A stretch of 64,000 nt of DNA from Annona cherimola (taxonomy: Eukaryota > Streptophyta > Magnoliopsida > Magnoliales > Annonaceae). The stretch lies in assembly GCA_030490835.1 (NCBI GenBank), contig CM059971.1, forward strand, positions 25,723,817 through 25,787,816, written 5' to 3'. Of this stretch, positions 34,527-46,082 are shown in pieces. The position numbers were made by a program, and so were the translations under genes. The notes beneath the pieces are model-generated. The model did not search any database, was not told where the DNA came from, and saw nothing but the letters and a program-made list of their open reading frames with translations. Position 1 is the stretch's first letter. Each line of letters begins with the position of its first letter.

Positions 34527-34992
34527 TTGTAACGCCTCAGGCCTAACAGTAAGGTATTGTCCGCTTTGGGCCTCGGCCCGCACGGTTTTGCCCTTCTGGG
34601 TTTACACGCATCCCGTCCTTCCCCAAAAGGCGCCTCACTGAGGTATCTGGCAGCCTCCACTTATAGCCCAGGCTTCCCCCCTTATCCTAACCGATGTGGG
34701 ATATCACATTCACCCCCCCTTGGGGCTCCAGCGTCCCCGCTGGACACCATCGGCCGGAAGTCGGGAGTCGGCTTTGATACCATTTGTAACGCCCCAGGCC
34801 TAACAGTAAGGTATTGTCCGCTTTGAGCCTCGGCCCGCACGGTTTTGCCCCTCTGGGTTCACGCGCATCCCGTCCTTCCCCAAAAGGCGCCTTTTGGGGA
34901 AAGACGGGATGCGCGTGAACCCAGAGGGGCAAAACCGTGCGGGCCGAGGCCCAAAGCGGACAATACCTTACTGTTAGGCCTCGGGCGTTACA
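34527..34992 (-). mobile_element. TRIM with a rearranged, palindromic second LTR
   Basis: LTR 1 (34,527-34,708, 182 bp, TGTAACGCC...ATATCACA), a 76-bp internal part with a reverse-oriented primer site (GGCTTTGATACCAT), then a second LTR that is cut after 104 bp and continued by its own inverted copy (next entry). Sequence in the LTRs (TATTGTCCGCTTTGGGCC, GCACGGTTTTGCCC, CCCCAAAAGGCGCC) is the same family as 777-1,215 but much better preserved. It sits inside copy C, whose related copy A lacks it near 21,930. Confidence 0.85.
34785..34992. repeat. 208-bp palindrome with 104-bp arms and no spacer
   Basis: The arms 34,785-34,888 and 34,889-34,992 are inverted copies with three differences that I can see. 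They meet at AAAAGGCGCCTTTT. The outer ends are TGTAAC and GTTACA. Open frames across it are shadows of the repeat. Confidence 0.95.
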
Positions 34993-35060
34993 AAACCCAA
35001 ACTTTTAGTACACAAAAGATACCAGGGACTACTAGCATCAAGTCCATGACTGTGCACCAA

Positions 35061-37439
35061 TTGCGTTATGCGCTTGGGCACACCATCAATTTCACTTCGA
35101 CTATTAAATAACTAAAACTTTTGCTTTTGAGGACGATTAAATGAAGCCAAACACTTTATTATCCATAATTATTACTGGATTAAATTCCCAAAATTTCATT
35201 GCTGCAATGGTTGCCATTGAGAAATTTCAATGAAGTGATTTTGTCCATTTGATTTGTAATTATTTATTTCATAATGATACTTAAAATCATTTTAATGAGA
35301 TATGATCATTTGCACCCCGTCTAAAAGCGCAGCATTTTCGACCACTGTCTGTGTCATTGGAAGAGGCGGGTCAAACAGGACCCATCGGATTGAAATCTGC
35401 ATACATCTGAATGGCATCCCTGCACATGGTATAAAATGAAAATTTAAAAAAAATTTAAAAAGATCCTGAAGTCCATTTGCCCGACTCTTTCGCACGCCCA
35501 CTTTCTGCCCTCTCTTCCAATTCACATCTTCCCACTACCCGTAACCATGGACCCGAGCTGCTGTTGATTCTAGTAGCACTTCAATTCTCAAAATGGAATC
35601 CAATGCATTCAGCAGCAAGTCTAGCCGCATTCATATCAACCACCCTTCTTCCAGTGGTGGTTCGCCTCTCCATTAATCCCAATTTCAGCAGGCTATGGTC
35701 TATAGTTGAATCTATTGCATTTAAATCAACTTTTTAGCGGCAACTATTTTCACAGGCTATGGTCCAGGTGAATAGTTTAAACACCTACGAGTGCAACTAT
35801 CTAGTGCAACAATTTAATCATTTCATAAAAAGTTGAATCTATTGCATTTAAATCAACTTAATTCTTTTTTTAATCAATCAGTATATAGTTGCACTCGTAT
35901 GATCGTATCTAGACCAAAACAACTCGGTACATAGTTGCACTCGTTCCTAGACTAGAACCCGTGAAAATAGTTGCCGCTAAAAAAAAGTGGCGAACATAGG
36001 CAATAAAAAAATCAACTTAATTCGTAAATAATTAAAAATATACTAACCTTTTAAAATTATTATAAACATACTAGTTTACTATGAAATATATGTCTTACTT
36101 TTATTAAATTTGTTGGAATAGTGATTTTATGTAATTCCATTTATTTTTTCTTATTTTAATTGTGGATGGTAAATTCATTATATTCATTATACTTAGCATT
36201 ATCTTTTAATTAGAAAATCAACTTATTATTTTTAATTAAAATCTAACTTTCATCAAAATCAAATATAACGTAGGTCATATAAATATATTTATATGTAAAT
36301 TATAAATAAATAAATTATCATAATCAAAAGTATATTTTAGAATTAGTTGGTACGAATATAATAACGTTCAAAGAGTTAATTACTTTTATACGTAGATTTT
36401 AATTTATATTATTTTCAGAGTAACTCTAATTTATATTAGCTTCAGAGCAATTCAAATTTCAACCTGAAATCAAGCCTGAAACCGACGCTAACTTCGTCCC
36501 TACCCGACTTGAAGCATATTAGGGTTTGTGTTCGACATCATCTGAACCTCGGTAGATATAAAGTTTGAGTTCACATAAAATGTACCTTTAAAACTAAGAA
36601 TTACTAGGAAGACTGTTGGACCTTTAAGAGTCGGAGACGGTTTCCATGGTTCCTCCTATTTCGTGAGCATTATGACAGATTTCTCTCTTTGACTTATTTC
36701 CTTCCCCCTTTTTATGTGCTTCTTCTGCGGAGGCTGGACGGTATCATTTGAACTATTGCAGATGCACGGGACGGTGGACGGGATGGTGCAGACCTTCCCA
36801 TTGTTCTCCAATAGCAAGCATGCTTGTCGCTCGTGAGGCAAGTTCTATTGGCATCTATCCTTCAAGACCTGAAGACAGCAAGCTGGAAGCTACCAACCCA
36901 CGGGTTTGAAGCAAAGGGGTTCAGCAACAGCTCTGCAAATTTTTTTTATTACTATTATTTTTAATCTCGGCGATCAATCCATACGTAACTTTTCTTCCTT
37001 GCGACTTCGGCCAGATTTTTTCTTGTAATAAAAAAAATCTGTATATATGTATATTTTTTTCTTTAATGGTTAATTTCTGTATGATTGATATGGGGCGTAC
37101 TTGGATAGAACACTGTTCATCAATTGACTTGATTACATTCTATTTCTTCTAGACTTTCAAAGGTATTAACCTTCTACCACAACACAAACTGTACCAGGTT
37201 ATAGATTTTTCAAAGATGTCATAGCTATTGCAAGAGTATCCGATTTCGTATTACATCCTTTTGGAATAGATTCAACTTCGGCCTATAAAAAATTCTTCAA
37301 CGAATTGGTTACTCTTAGATAATAAGATATTAATTTAGATTTCTTCACTTTATAAATCCATTTCTTCACTTCATAAATCCCTTTAATCTGATCTGTCATA
37401 AGTTTGAATTCCACATATTTTAATATGTTTAATTTCGAC
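35061..37439. other. AT-rich intergenic DNA; no gene recognised
   Basis: Small open frames near 35,292-35,737 and 36,656-36,841 have no known domain. A short inverted pattern (AGTTGCACTCGTA / TACGAGTGCAACTA) occurs around 35,785-35,900. Around 36,180-36,380 there is a diverged stretch resembling the interior of MITE family 3. Confidence 0.5.
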
Positions 37440-38300
37440 TTCTTATATTATTTCTAAACTAATGATAAGGGTTTGATATTCAACTTCATTATTCATATAT
37501 TTTCTATTATAATGAATTATTTGATTATCTGGTAATGTAAATAACAAATCTGCCCCTACTAAAATTACTTCTTGGGAAACATATGATATCAAATTAAGAA
37601 AGTAGGATAGCCATGTTGCTAATCTATCATTAATCAATCTTGCTTTGGTAACCAAAATCTATGACTGTTTGTTTTACATAGCAAGTATATAGTATTAGTT
37701 AAAAAATAATGTCTCAATTTTTGAAAAACGTACATTAATGTCGAACATTCTTTTTTCAATTGATCTATAATTAAAATTGTCTTATTGTAACTTTCGATAG
37801 AAATAATATAAGGCTACTTAATTTTTTCATCATTATTTTGAGCAAGTAATGCCTTAGGTGACTATTCCAGAGCACTTATATATGATATAAAAGGTTTACC
37901 CAAGCATAGGATGATTTTTTATTTTTTATTTTCTATCAATGCGTTTAGACATGCATATTTTCATAGAAATCCGCATTTTTTCTTATTATATAAGTCAAAT
38001 ATTGATATCTTATAACAAGATTTATTATAAAATGTCTAACATATGCAAGATATTGTTGCAATGCTCTTAATTTTTTCAGGTTAGTAGATCCAGAATAGCT
38101 TTGGTTTTTGCTTTATCAATGCATTCCATTTTTCATTAGCACAAATCTTAAAACTTTTCCAAAGTTACTCTTAAGAAATATTTTAAGGGATTTGTCTTTT
38201 AAGTTGTTCTGTCATAACTTTTAAAAGAATTTGTAAAGATCTTGAAGATGATATGCTCGATTATGACTTTTCACCACTCTTATTGAAGCTTGGCCCTTTA
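37440..38300 (-). pseudogene. Decayed Ty3/gypsy reverse transcriptase to RNase H
   Basis: Read on the minus strand from about 38,170 downward: KFLRFV...KTKAILD and the LRALQQYLAY-type block (end of reverse transcriptase), then ALLAQNNDE (about 37,845), ECSTLMY, NRLATWLSYFLNLISYVSQ and NNEVEYQTLIISLE (RNase H, about 37,450-37,490). Frame changes and stops are frequent. The order is that of a Ty3/gypsy polyprotein. No LTR could be tied to it. Confidence 0.75.
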
Positions 38301-39530
38301 CTTAGTAGACCTTTGATAATAACAGCTTCAAGATTTTTGGTTTGTAGGAGTAAAGTTCACTTAAAAGCTTAGAGATCTAAAAGTATTTTATCACTCTTTA
38401 TCATATAAAAATAATTTTTTTACATGATCATTAACTTAGAATTCGGTTAATATAATTATAACACAAAATAAAAATTATATAAAATTAATTTATATCACTG
38501 TTAGTTTAAAAATAAATATATAAAATTTATAATTGTCTTCAGTAGGTTCTCATATTTTGAAACCATTTATAATCATTTACTGGAGAAAGTAGAATCTCAA
38601 TTCCTTGGATTTATAGACTATAAGGGAATTGAGGATTGACAAGGATGAATTGGATAAGTAACCTCCGCCGATTGTAATGTGTTTCTATTATTATAAAAAT
38701 GGAACATTAAACTGAGTACTAGTTTATGGCCACAATACAATAAGAGCGTATCCAAAATGATTGAGAGATTAAAATTTTTCAAAAAATAAAAATAAAGACA
38801 AAACACAAAATCAAGATACTAAACTATTTGGTAATTCACCAATAGTTCATTCAATTGGAGTGTGGATTGGGGTAACTGAAAGACTCTTGAATGAATATCA
38901 TATAATAAATAAATTCAATAATTAATATTTTAAATTTCTAATAAAGATTTAAATAAATACCTATTAATTTTCTAAAAAATTTTAAATTCGAAAAATAAGA
39001 AACAATGTATCTTTTGACTGGTGATATATTAAAGGATTTTTTATAGTTTTAAATGACAGATTAAAAAAGGGAATCCAATTTAAATTTAGATAAATCAAAT
39101 TTCTAAAATTGAAATAGTGGGTGCGTATATAATAAAATTTCTAAAATAAAATATGAAGCAATGAATGAGAAATGTTCAGAAAGAAAGCTAAAACTACTAC
39201 TATTTTGAAAAGATTATTAATAAACTAATAATTATCTCAATAAGTTAAAAGAATGCATCTTTCATTTATTTGATGTCAATTAGTTTGATTACTAATGAAA
39301 TTATATTTAATTAATAATTAAGTTTTTAGAAATTTAAAGAGAATATTTACTTATTAAAAGCTTGCGATTTGAGAATGCATCCATATTATTTACAAAAGCA
39401 CATAAGGTTAATGGGAATAAATTTTAACTAGTGGGCGCAATAAATTCTAACCAATGGAGCAACTCTTAAAAAATTATGTTATAATGTGGTAGAAAAATCA
39501 ATCTTTTTAAAATTTTAAAGTGGCAATTGC
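38301..39530. other. AT-rich DNA, no gene
   Basis: Nothing recognisable. It may still include further decayed gypsy sequence. Confidence 0.5.
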
Positions 39531-39690
39531 CTCTACTAAACAATACATGAGTTCACCAATGGACCTTAACCTCCTTGGTCTCTTATCAAAGGTCAAAGGA
39601 AAGAAATAGTTTCTATTAGTAACAATGAACTATGTCTCCAAGTGGATAGTGTGTGTCATGGGTTTTTCATTAAAAATTCATAATCACCAA
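39531..39690 (+). pseudogene. Ty3/gypsy integrase fragment
   Basis: The plus strand reads NLLGLLSKVKGKK followed by a stop and then NYVSKW, corresponding to the catalytic-core start of gypsy integrases. It lies opposite in orientation to the fragment at 37,440, so it belongs to another insertion or to an inversion. Confidence 0.55.
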
Positions 39691-40696
39691 TAGAAACTTA
39701 TATTGAATCGCATCAAAACTAATAACTATGTTAGCGATAGCGTAAAACGGCATATTGAGTCGAATATACGGAAAGATAATGTAAATTTGAATTATTTGAA
39801 AAGAATTAAATGAAAACTAAGTATTTTAATTAGCGAATTACAAACTAAGTCTTACTAAAACAAAAATTAAACAAAGCAAATAAAAGTAAAAAAGAAAATT
39901 AAAACTGCTCAGGTAGATAAATATTTCCCCTTTAAACTCCTTCAAGGTGCTAAATAATGCTGGGTAACCTCCTCCTCTTGAGTATCTATGCCACTCCTAT
40001 TGAAAGGATGAAAAATCCACTCTATTGAATCAAATCGAAAGCTACATGAGAACAAGAACGAAATGATTTCTTTTCCCTGGCTATGATCCTTCATTTATAA
40101 TGGTTGAATTGCTTGAGACTAAGACTTGTGACTGAGGACTGCGGTTCGAATGTTGCCAACTGCAGCAACGTGAAGTATAGTGCATTTATCTCCCCTAAAT
40201 ATTTGTGTGTCAGTGTCCACTAGTTGGGATGGTAGTCATCGTGTAAGAAAAATTTTTGCTATAGAATGATGATGTTTGGATATTTTAAGAATGTCTTGGG
40301 GCTTTACTGTAATACCAGTTAAAATGATATAATATATGAATATCCATAAAAAAAAAAAAAAAAAAAACTTGTGTAGCCTTGCATGTCTCCTTCTCGCATT
40401 AATACTTGAGACTACAACTCTCGTCTTTTGTAGAATTCTTTACGCTTACAGTACCTGGTGGACAATTCAGATTGAAGAGAGTAAGTGCTGCTGAATTGTA
40501 GCTGCAGATTTGGGAACCAATGTGGACTGGAGGAGATTCATGGCTGCTAAATCAGATTTCTGCCTACAATTGTGACCATTGAGTTTGGTGGAGAGCTACT
40601 GATATTTGCATTGCACATGATGCTAATTGAATGGAATTTGGGGACGATGCTTTGAATGGCTGCTGTTGAAACTGCTAGTTCGAAATTCCATAGGAG
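39691..40696. other. No gene; poly(A)-tailed stretch
   Basis: A poly(A) run at 40,349-40,367 ends a stretch that contains a GGTTCGAAT word at 40,143, like the B box of tRNA-derived SINEs. No A box was found at the right distance, so I do not call a SINE. The rest is featureless. Confidence 0.35.
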
Positions 40697-41136
40697 TCTT
40701 CTCAGAATGGTCTGAAATCCGGTGATATCAAATCGGTTTAAAAACTTAAAATTTTTAATTTTTTTTTAAACATGTTAATCTAGTTATATTTAATCTATAA
40801 GCGAAGTTTTAATATTTTGAATATGTGTATATATTTATTTTGAATTTTTAAATATGGAGGTATCTAAGTTATTTTAAAGTTAAAGTTTTATCATTTTTTT
40901 ATAATATGTATATATTTATTTTGGATTTTTAAATATGAAGATATCTAATTTATTTTAAATTTAAAATAATTTAGATATCTCCATATTTAAAAATCCAAAA
41001 TAAAAATATATATTACCAAAAATGTTAAAACTTGACTTATAGATTAAATATAACTAGATTAACGTGTTTATAAAAAAATAATTTCAAAAAAATAGGTTGT
41101 TTGACGAGCCTAGATTTCAAACCAATCTGAAAGATC
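40697..41136. mobile_element. Fold-back MITE (family 1)
   Basis: Left TCTTCTCAGAATGGTCTGAA and right AACCAATCTGAAAGATCA are inverted ends. The inner arms carry CATGTTAATCTAGTTATATT and its inverse AAATATAACTAGATTAACGT, and ATGAAGATATCTAA / TTTAGATATCTCCAT. It is the same family as 24,415-24,806. Confidence 0.8.
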
Positions 41137-42379
41137 ATTTGCCAAATTTGTAATGGCTCAAATCAACAGATGTTATCGAATTTTTAGTTCGTATTTAGAA
41201 TTAGGGCATCACCAGATATTGATTTCCCTGGATAGTCATCTCCATCGTAAATTTGCAACTGCCACAATTATCACGACCATGGTTGCCTTGCTGCTGCAGA
41301 TCATTGGATTTTCTAGCCTCTACACATTTTTGCTAACCATGGAGAAGATGTGGTCATGCGTGAACGACCGAAGGAAAGGGAGATCATCATCATCAAATGG
41401 CTGCGACCCACTGAATCTAACGATGTTGCATTAATGAATATTTTCATGATTAAAGGTGTAAACATAATATGAAATATAGAACTTATCGGAAAGCAATAGT
41501 CAAACTATTGGTTAGAATAAATGCAGAAAGCATCATCTTAAAGGAAGTTATCCTTTGCAGATTTAGAATCCTTTACTCTTCAGCCCATGACAGCAAGTCT
41601 TGTCAACTAGTCTTGATAGCCCATCACAAGCAAGTGACAAAGTAGAAGCAACCAATTGAATCCTAATGGAGCTATTAAAGAAACAAATGTTTCATAAAAA
41701 TAAAAAAAAAAGAAACAAATGGAGACGCACAAGTAACAATGGTCAAAGCATGTAACTCATTTACTTTGGACATATAACACAATCCCTTGAGCTCCCACCC
41801 AAAAGACTCCGTTCTCCTTGTATCACGGCTCAAAAGCAATGACCTTAGTGGAGCTGTGGAGGTACTCGAAGTTATAATTTGACTCAGCATGAATTTAATA
41901 CTAAGCATAGTAATCTCCAAATGAGAGCACATCTAAATTTGGCTAAAGAGTTAAGAGAACAGGCCACAATGAGAAATATACGATATCAATAAACAGCGTT
42001 ATAATACTATGACTCCCATGTTCAACCTTGGCTCTTCCAGATAGGAGACTTAATTTCACAGAAAGTTAAAGCTTCATCATTAAACCTAAAAGAGAAAATG
42101 GCCCACTACTAAGAAGGACCATACTAATTTGTAAAAATATCGTTCCCAGTGACTATACACTAAGATTTTAGGAACATGGCATACTTCATACTTGAAGTAT
42201 TACTACTGCTGAAAAGGAAAGAGTATCAAGACATAAAGTACAAAATAATTAGATTTACTGAGATTATGCCAGAAAGGGCCTCGTCTCGAAAAGAAATGAT
42301 AAAAAATGACTTCACTAGAAGAAGTTAGCTTTCATATACATAGTGCGCAAGCACAATGAAAAGCCACCTTGTCAATAGG
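41137..42379. other. No gene recognised
   Basis: A 93-codon plus-strand frame at 41,153-41,434 contains one hydrophobic stretch (FATATIITTMVALLLQIIG) but matches nothing I know. The rest could be eroded gypsy pol sequence, since the gypsy protease remnant starts directly to the right. Confidence 0.4.
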
Positions 42380-45300
42380 CTATGACACTACAATTCCTTG
42401 TAATTGATCGCAAATGAAATTTTCTTGAAAAATCCTGATAATACTACCATGATCCATAAGTAACATTTCGAAAATAGTCACACATAAAATGGGCGTTCTT
42501 GTCAGAAGATATGTATTTGATTTCCCATAATGTATGATATTTATATCAAATAGCCAAGGACAACCGAGTAAAACATGAACTATGTCCAATTGAAGGATAT
42601 CACACCAAATTTGATCTTCATAGTTTGCAATTTTGATTGAAGCTAGACATCTCTCATTTATAAGTAGTGTACTTTTATCTACCTATGCAACTCTGCAAGG
42701 TTATGGATGAAACTTAGGTTTTAATTTCATTCTGGCTACACCAACCTTTGTAGGGGTGCAACTTGAGCTAGGCTCAACTCGAACCCAATTCACAGAACCC
42801 GATTTGAAGCAATGTTAAAACTACCCAATGTTAAACCCGAGCCCAATTTTTCAGGTTTAACCCGAACCCAAAATGAAAAGAATTTGGTCCTAGGTTAAGC
42901 TGAACTTGAACCTGAATGATATATAACACATATATTTTATATTTATTTTATACTCTATGTAAATCTAGTCTCATTCCCCTCATATATATTATATTTATTT
43001 TATACCATATAAAGCATTATTCCTCCTTAAGTTCAATTATATAATATAATATTTGTATATTTTCTTTTAGGAAAAAAGAGTTTGTTTTACTGGCAGTTTC
43101 AAGACAAAAAGAAAGAAAACTATTTTTAGAACTTGAGATGTTTTATTTGGTGTTATGACTTAACTACTTATATAGGATATTATCATTTGGTTGTTTCAAT
43201 ATGATATTAGTGGTTAGATGTCTATTCTACTTGAAATAAATTTGTTGTAATCTTATTTAACTTAATACTAAGATTATGCACATAAAAAAATTACCATGAT
43301 TGTTTAATTTTTTATTTTGGTTGATATTATAAGGTTTTTCTCATAATTAGATATCAATGTATATGTATATGGTTATGATTATTATTAGATCGCATAATAG
43401 GAAAATAATGTGCCTTTTCATTTTCCAAAATAGGCTACAAGTCTACTTTTTTTTTTTTGAGAAATGACTACTAGTCTACTTACTATAAAGAAAATCTTTA
43501 ACTCAGGTTTTTCCTCTTTACGTTCTTAAGCACTCTTGAATTTTTTTTGAAAATAGAAAATTATCATTTTTGAGTTTTTAATGATAGATTTCAAGTTGAA
43601 TAAGTAGAAGATAGATAACAAATATATAGAATAATCACAACCTGAATATTAGCCTAAAACTTAACTCGAGCCCAAATTTCAAAAATAGGGTTAGGACTGA
43701 GTTTTTAGAATAGGGTTAGGGTTAGGTTGAGGCAGATTTAAGTTTCATGAGCCCGAATTATTCCCCTAAGCCTTTGAGACCACATTCATAAAACCTTTCC
43801 CCATTGATAACAACTTTGCACATAGCATTACTACATACGAAGAATGTATGAAAAATGGTAGTTCGCCTCCAATCACTATAGAATCAGGAGTGGACAAGAT
43901 GCATTTCAAGACATCGACATTTCAAAAGTCATCTTGTTCCTCTGCTACTTCTAGATAGAAATCATCTAGTTCCTCTAAGGAATCAACTACCTCAACAATA
44001 TCTCTTTTATTATAATCTTTAGATACATTTGCATCCAATACAAGAGTATGATTAGGATGATGAGATGTAGTATGATCTTTACAATGACAATTGATACACT
44101 CAACCTCTGACAACTTAGGATGCAGAATAGATAGACCACTTGAGTTTACATTTCTATTGAAATTCTAGAGAGGGTTGTTACTACCTCTACTTTGTGCATT
44201 TTTATGTTGAGAAGACACTTGTTTAGATGCATAGTTAGTTGTTTAGTACTCCTTGCTTTAGTGATCAAATCATCTAAATGGTGAAGTTTGGTGAAATTGT
44301 TTGAGTTCTAAGTATTTAAAATTGCTTCTTTAAGGGTATATGGAGCATGTAAAACTAATTCTCTTTTTAGTTTATCTTTTAGTTTATTGACAAATTTTTT
44401 CATGTCACCTACTTATCTTGATTAATTTCACATTTGAGGAACAAGTTGTCGAATTTTTGATAATATTCACTAGCACTTATATTATCTTACCTTAAATTCA
44501 TCCATTGGTTTATCAATTGTTCTTTATGATAGTGAGGCACATATCTTGTTCTTCATTTCAGTTCAAGTTATGATTCCTAACTCTCTACCTTCTTCGTTCT
44601 CTTTCAACTCCCAAATAGTAATGTTGGGCTAATTTTGTGAGCTTCATTGTAGCAAATCTTTTGCGCTGAGTATTTTTCATATTATACCATTGAAAAACCT
44701 TTACAATTCTATTATCCAATGTATGAAGCTATTAGGATCAAGCCTTCTATCAAAACCAGATATATCAATTTTAATTTTCTTAGTGATGTCATCAAGCCTA
44801 AGGATGGGCATAATCTCAAAGACAGCTTGTTCTTGTGATAAGGTCTCAAATTTCTCAACCAAAAAAACTCATATTTTCCATTTAAAAGCTCATAAGTCTA
44901 TACAATCCTTTTATGGAAGTAGCAAGTTCCAAATTTGTAACCTTAGTTGATGCAAATGAAGGTGAATAGGAATGAAGAAACAATTCAATTCAAAGCACAA
45001 AGATGTATGCTACTATAATTTGAACGGTGCATAAAATAATTAACCTAAAAGAGGCTGTATGATGAACTTGAAAGAAGGTACTCTTACTTACCAAGGAATA
45101 TAAGAATATTTCAAATCTAGTATGAAGAATGTACCTTTTAGATGCCTTAAGACCTTTTTCAAATACTTGATAATCTTTCTAAAATTTTTCAAAATGGAAG
45201 GTCTTTCTGTAAATTCTAGAAGTTGGGGCAGATTTGTAATTTCAGAAATTCAGAGGTGCTTGATTTCTGAAAACTATGGGGCAGTTCTGTAAATTTTCGC

Positions 45301-45691
45301 ATATCGGGGCTATCTGTAAATTTCTGAACATAAGGTGACTTGCAAATTTCAGAAGCAACAAGTTGTTGCTATAGAAGAGGAAAGGGGTTGCTGGAAAAAA
45401 TTCAGAATTCAACAAGAATAATTATTGCACGATCATCTTCTTTTCTGAAACGTTAGAAATAGTTACATCACAAGTCACAATAGGAGTCCTTATTGAAATG
45501 TCAGAATTTCTGCTACCAAAATCCTTGTTGAAACCTCAGAATTCTAGCCACCAAAATTCCAGCCTCTTTTGCAACATTAAAAAATTTTAAACATTGCATG
45601 CTTGATTCTTCTTGTGTAGTGCCACTTGAAAATTCTACCACCACCACAAACTCTATTGAAAATTTCACCAGACTTCGCTTTGATATTAAGT
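42380..45691 (-). pseudogene. Decayed Ty3/gypsy gag-protease region
   Basis: From right to left on the minus strand: gag remains (DISGFDRRLDPNSFIHW about 44,730-44,790, ASEYYQKFDNLFLKCEINQ about 44,420-44,490), a degenerate zinc knuckle (CINCHCKDHTTSHHPN, about 44,055-44,105, last Cys replaced by His), an acidic linker, and an aspartic-protease end (ANYEDQIWCDI, then MDIVHVLLGCPWLFD at 42,535-42,590). A degenerate primer site, TAATATCAAAGC, lies next to the LTR at 45,680. The reading frame is broken throughout. It is interrupted by the hAT-like element at 42,751-43,768. Confidence 0.8.
42751..43768. mobile_element. Non-autonomous hAT-like element with 8-bp duplication
   Basis: The ends TAGGGGTG and TTCCCCTA are inverted repeats. 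Subterminal parts on both sides carry many AACCCGA/CTCGAGCCC words in opposite orientations, as in many plant hAT elements. Flanking 8-mers AACCTTTG (42,743-42,750) and AGCCTTTG (43,769-43,776) match at seven of eight. It lies inside the gypsy protease region, whose sequence resumes on both sides. No transposase is encoded. Confidence 0.82.
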
Positions 45692-46082
45692 TGATGTAGG
45701 ATTAGTAGGAAAGAAGAAAGAAGAAAAAGGAAGGATCCTCTCAAGGGGAAAAGTAGGGAAGAGAAAAAAAAATGAATTAGAAGAATTATGGATGGGAGAA
45801 TTAGAAGAGAATTTTAGGAAAGCAAAAATTCAAATCAATTATCAAAATTAAACTCCCTTACATAAACATGGAAATGGAAGATGTTGGCTTTGATAGGAAC
45901 AAAATCATCCATTATGTTGAAATATAAACAAAACACATGACAATCAACATTCCTATCACTCTCATTTATAACTTGATGTAGGCTTAAAACCACCTTCCCT
46001 CTAATTGACTTCCTAACCAACCGACCTAGATGCACACCTCGTTTGTTTGATGCACAAGCATGCACTATCCCAATTCACATCA
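45692..46082 (-). mobile_element. LTR of the decayed gypsy element
   Basis: It starts TGATGTAGG at the primer-site side and ends TCACATCA, so it has TGATGT/ACATCA termini on the minus strand (391 bp). It lies in the right place beside the gypsy primer site and gag. No second LTR copy was found to confirm the outer limit. Confidence 0.6.

Noticed and set aside
34557..35111. Three open frames in the TRIM region
   Set aside because: They are translations of the TRIM LTR and its inverted copy, giving the same peptide words in both directions.
40100..40367. Possible tRNA-derived SINE (B-box-like GGTTCGAAT and a poly(A) tail)
   Set aside because: No A box at the required distance and no second copy in the window. 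The B-box word alone is weak evidence.
41153..41434. 93-codon plus-strand frame with a hydrophobic stretch
   Set aside because: It has no homologue that I know, no promoter or partner exons, and it lies directly beside a fold-back MITE. Chance is the better explanation.
43685..43735. Telomere-like GGGTTAGG repeats
   Set aside because: Only three GGGTTA words, not the plant TTTAGGG array. They lie in the subterminal repeats of the hAT-like element, which are rich in such words.
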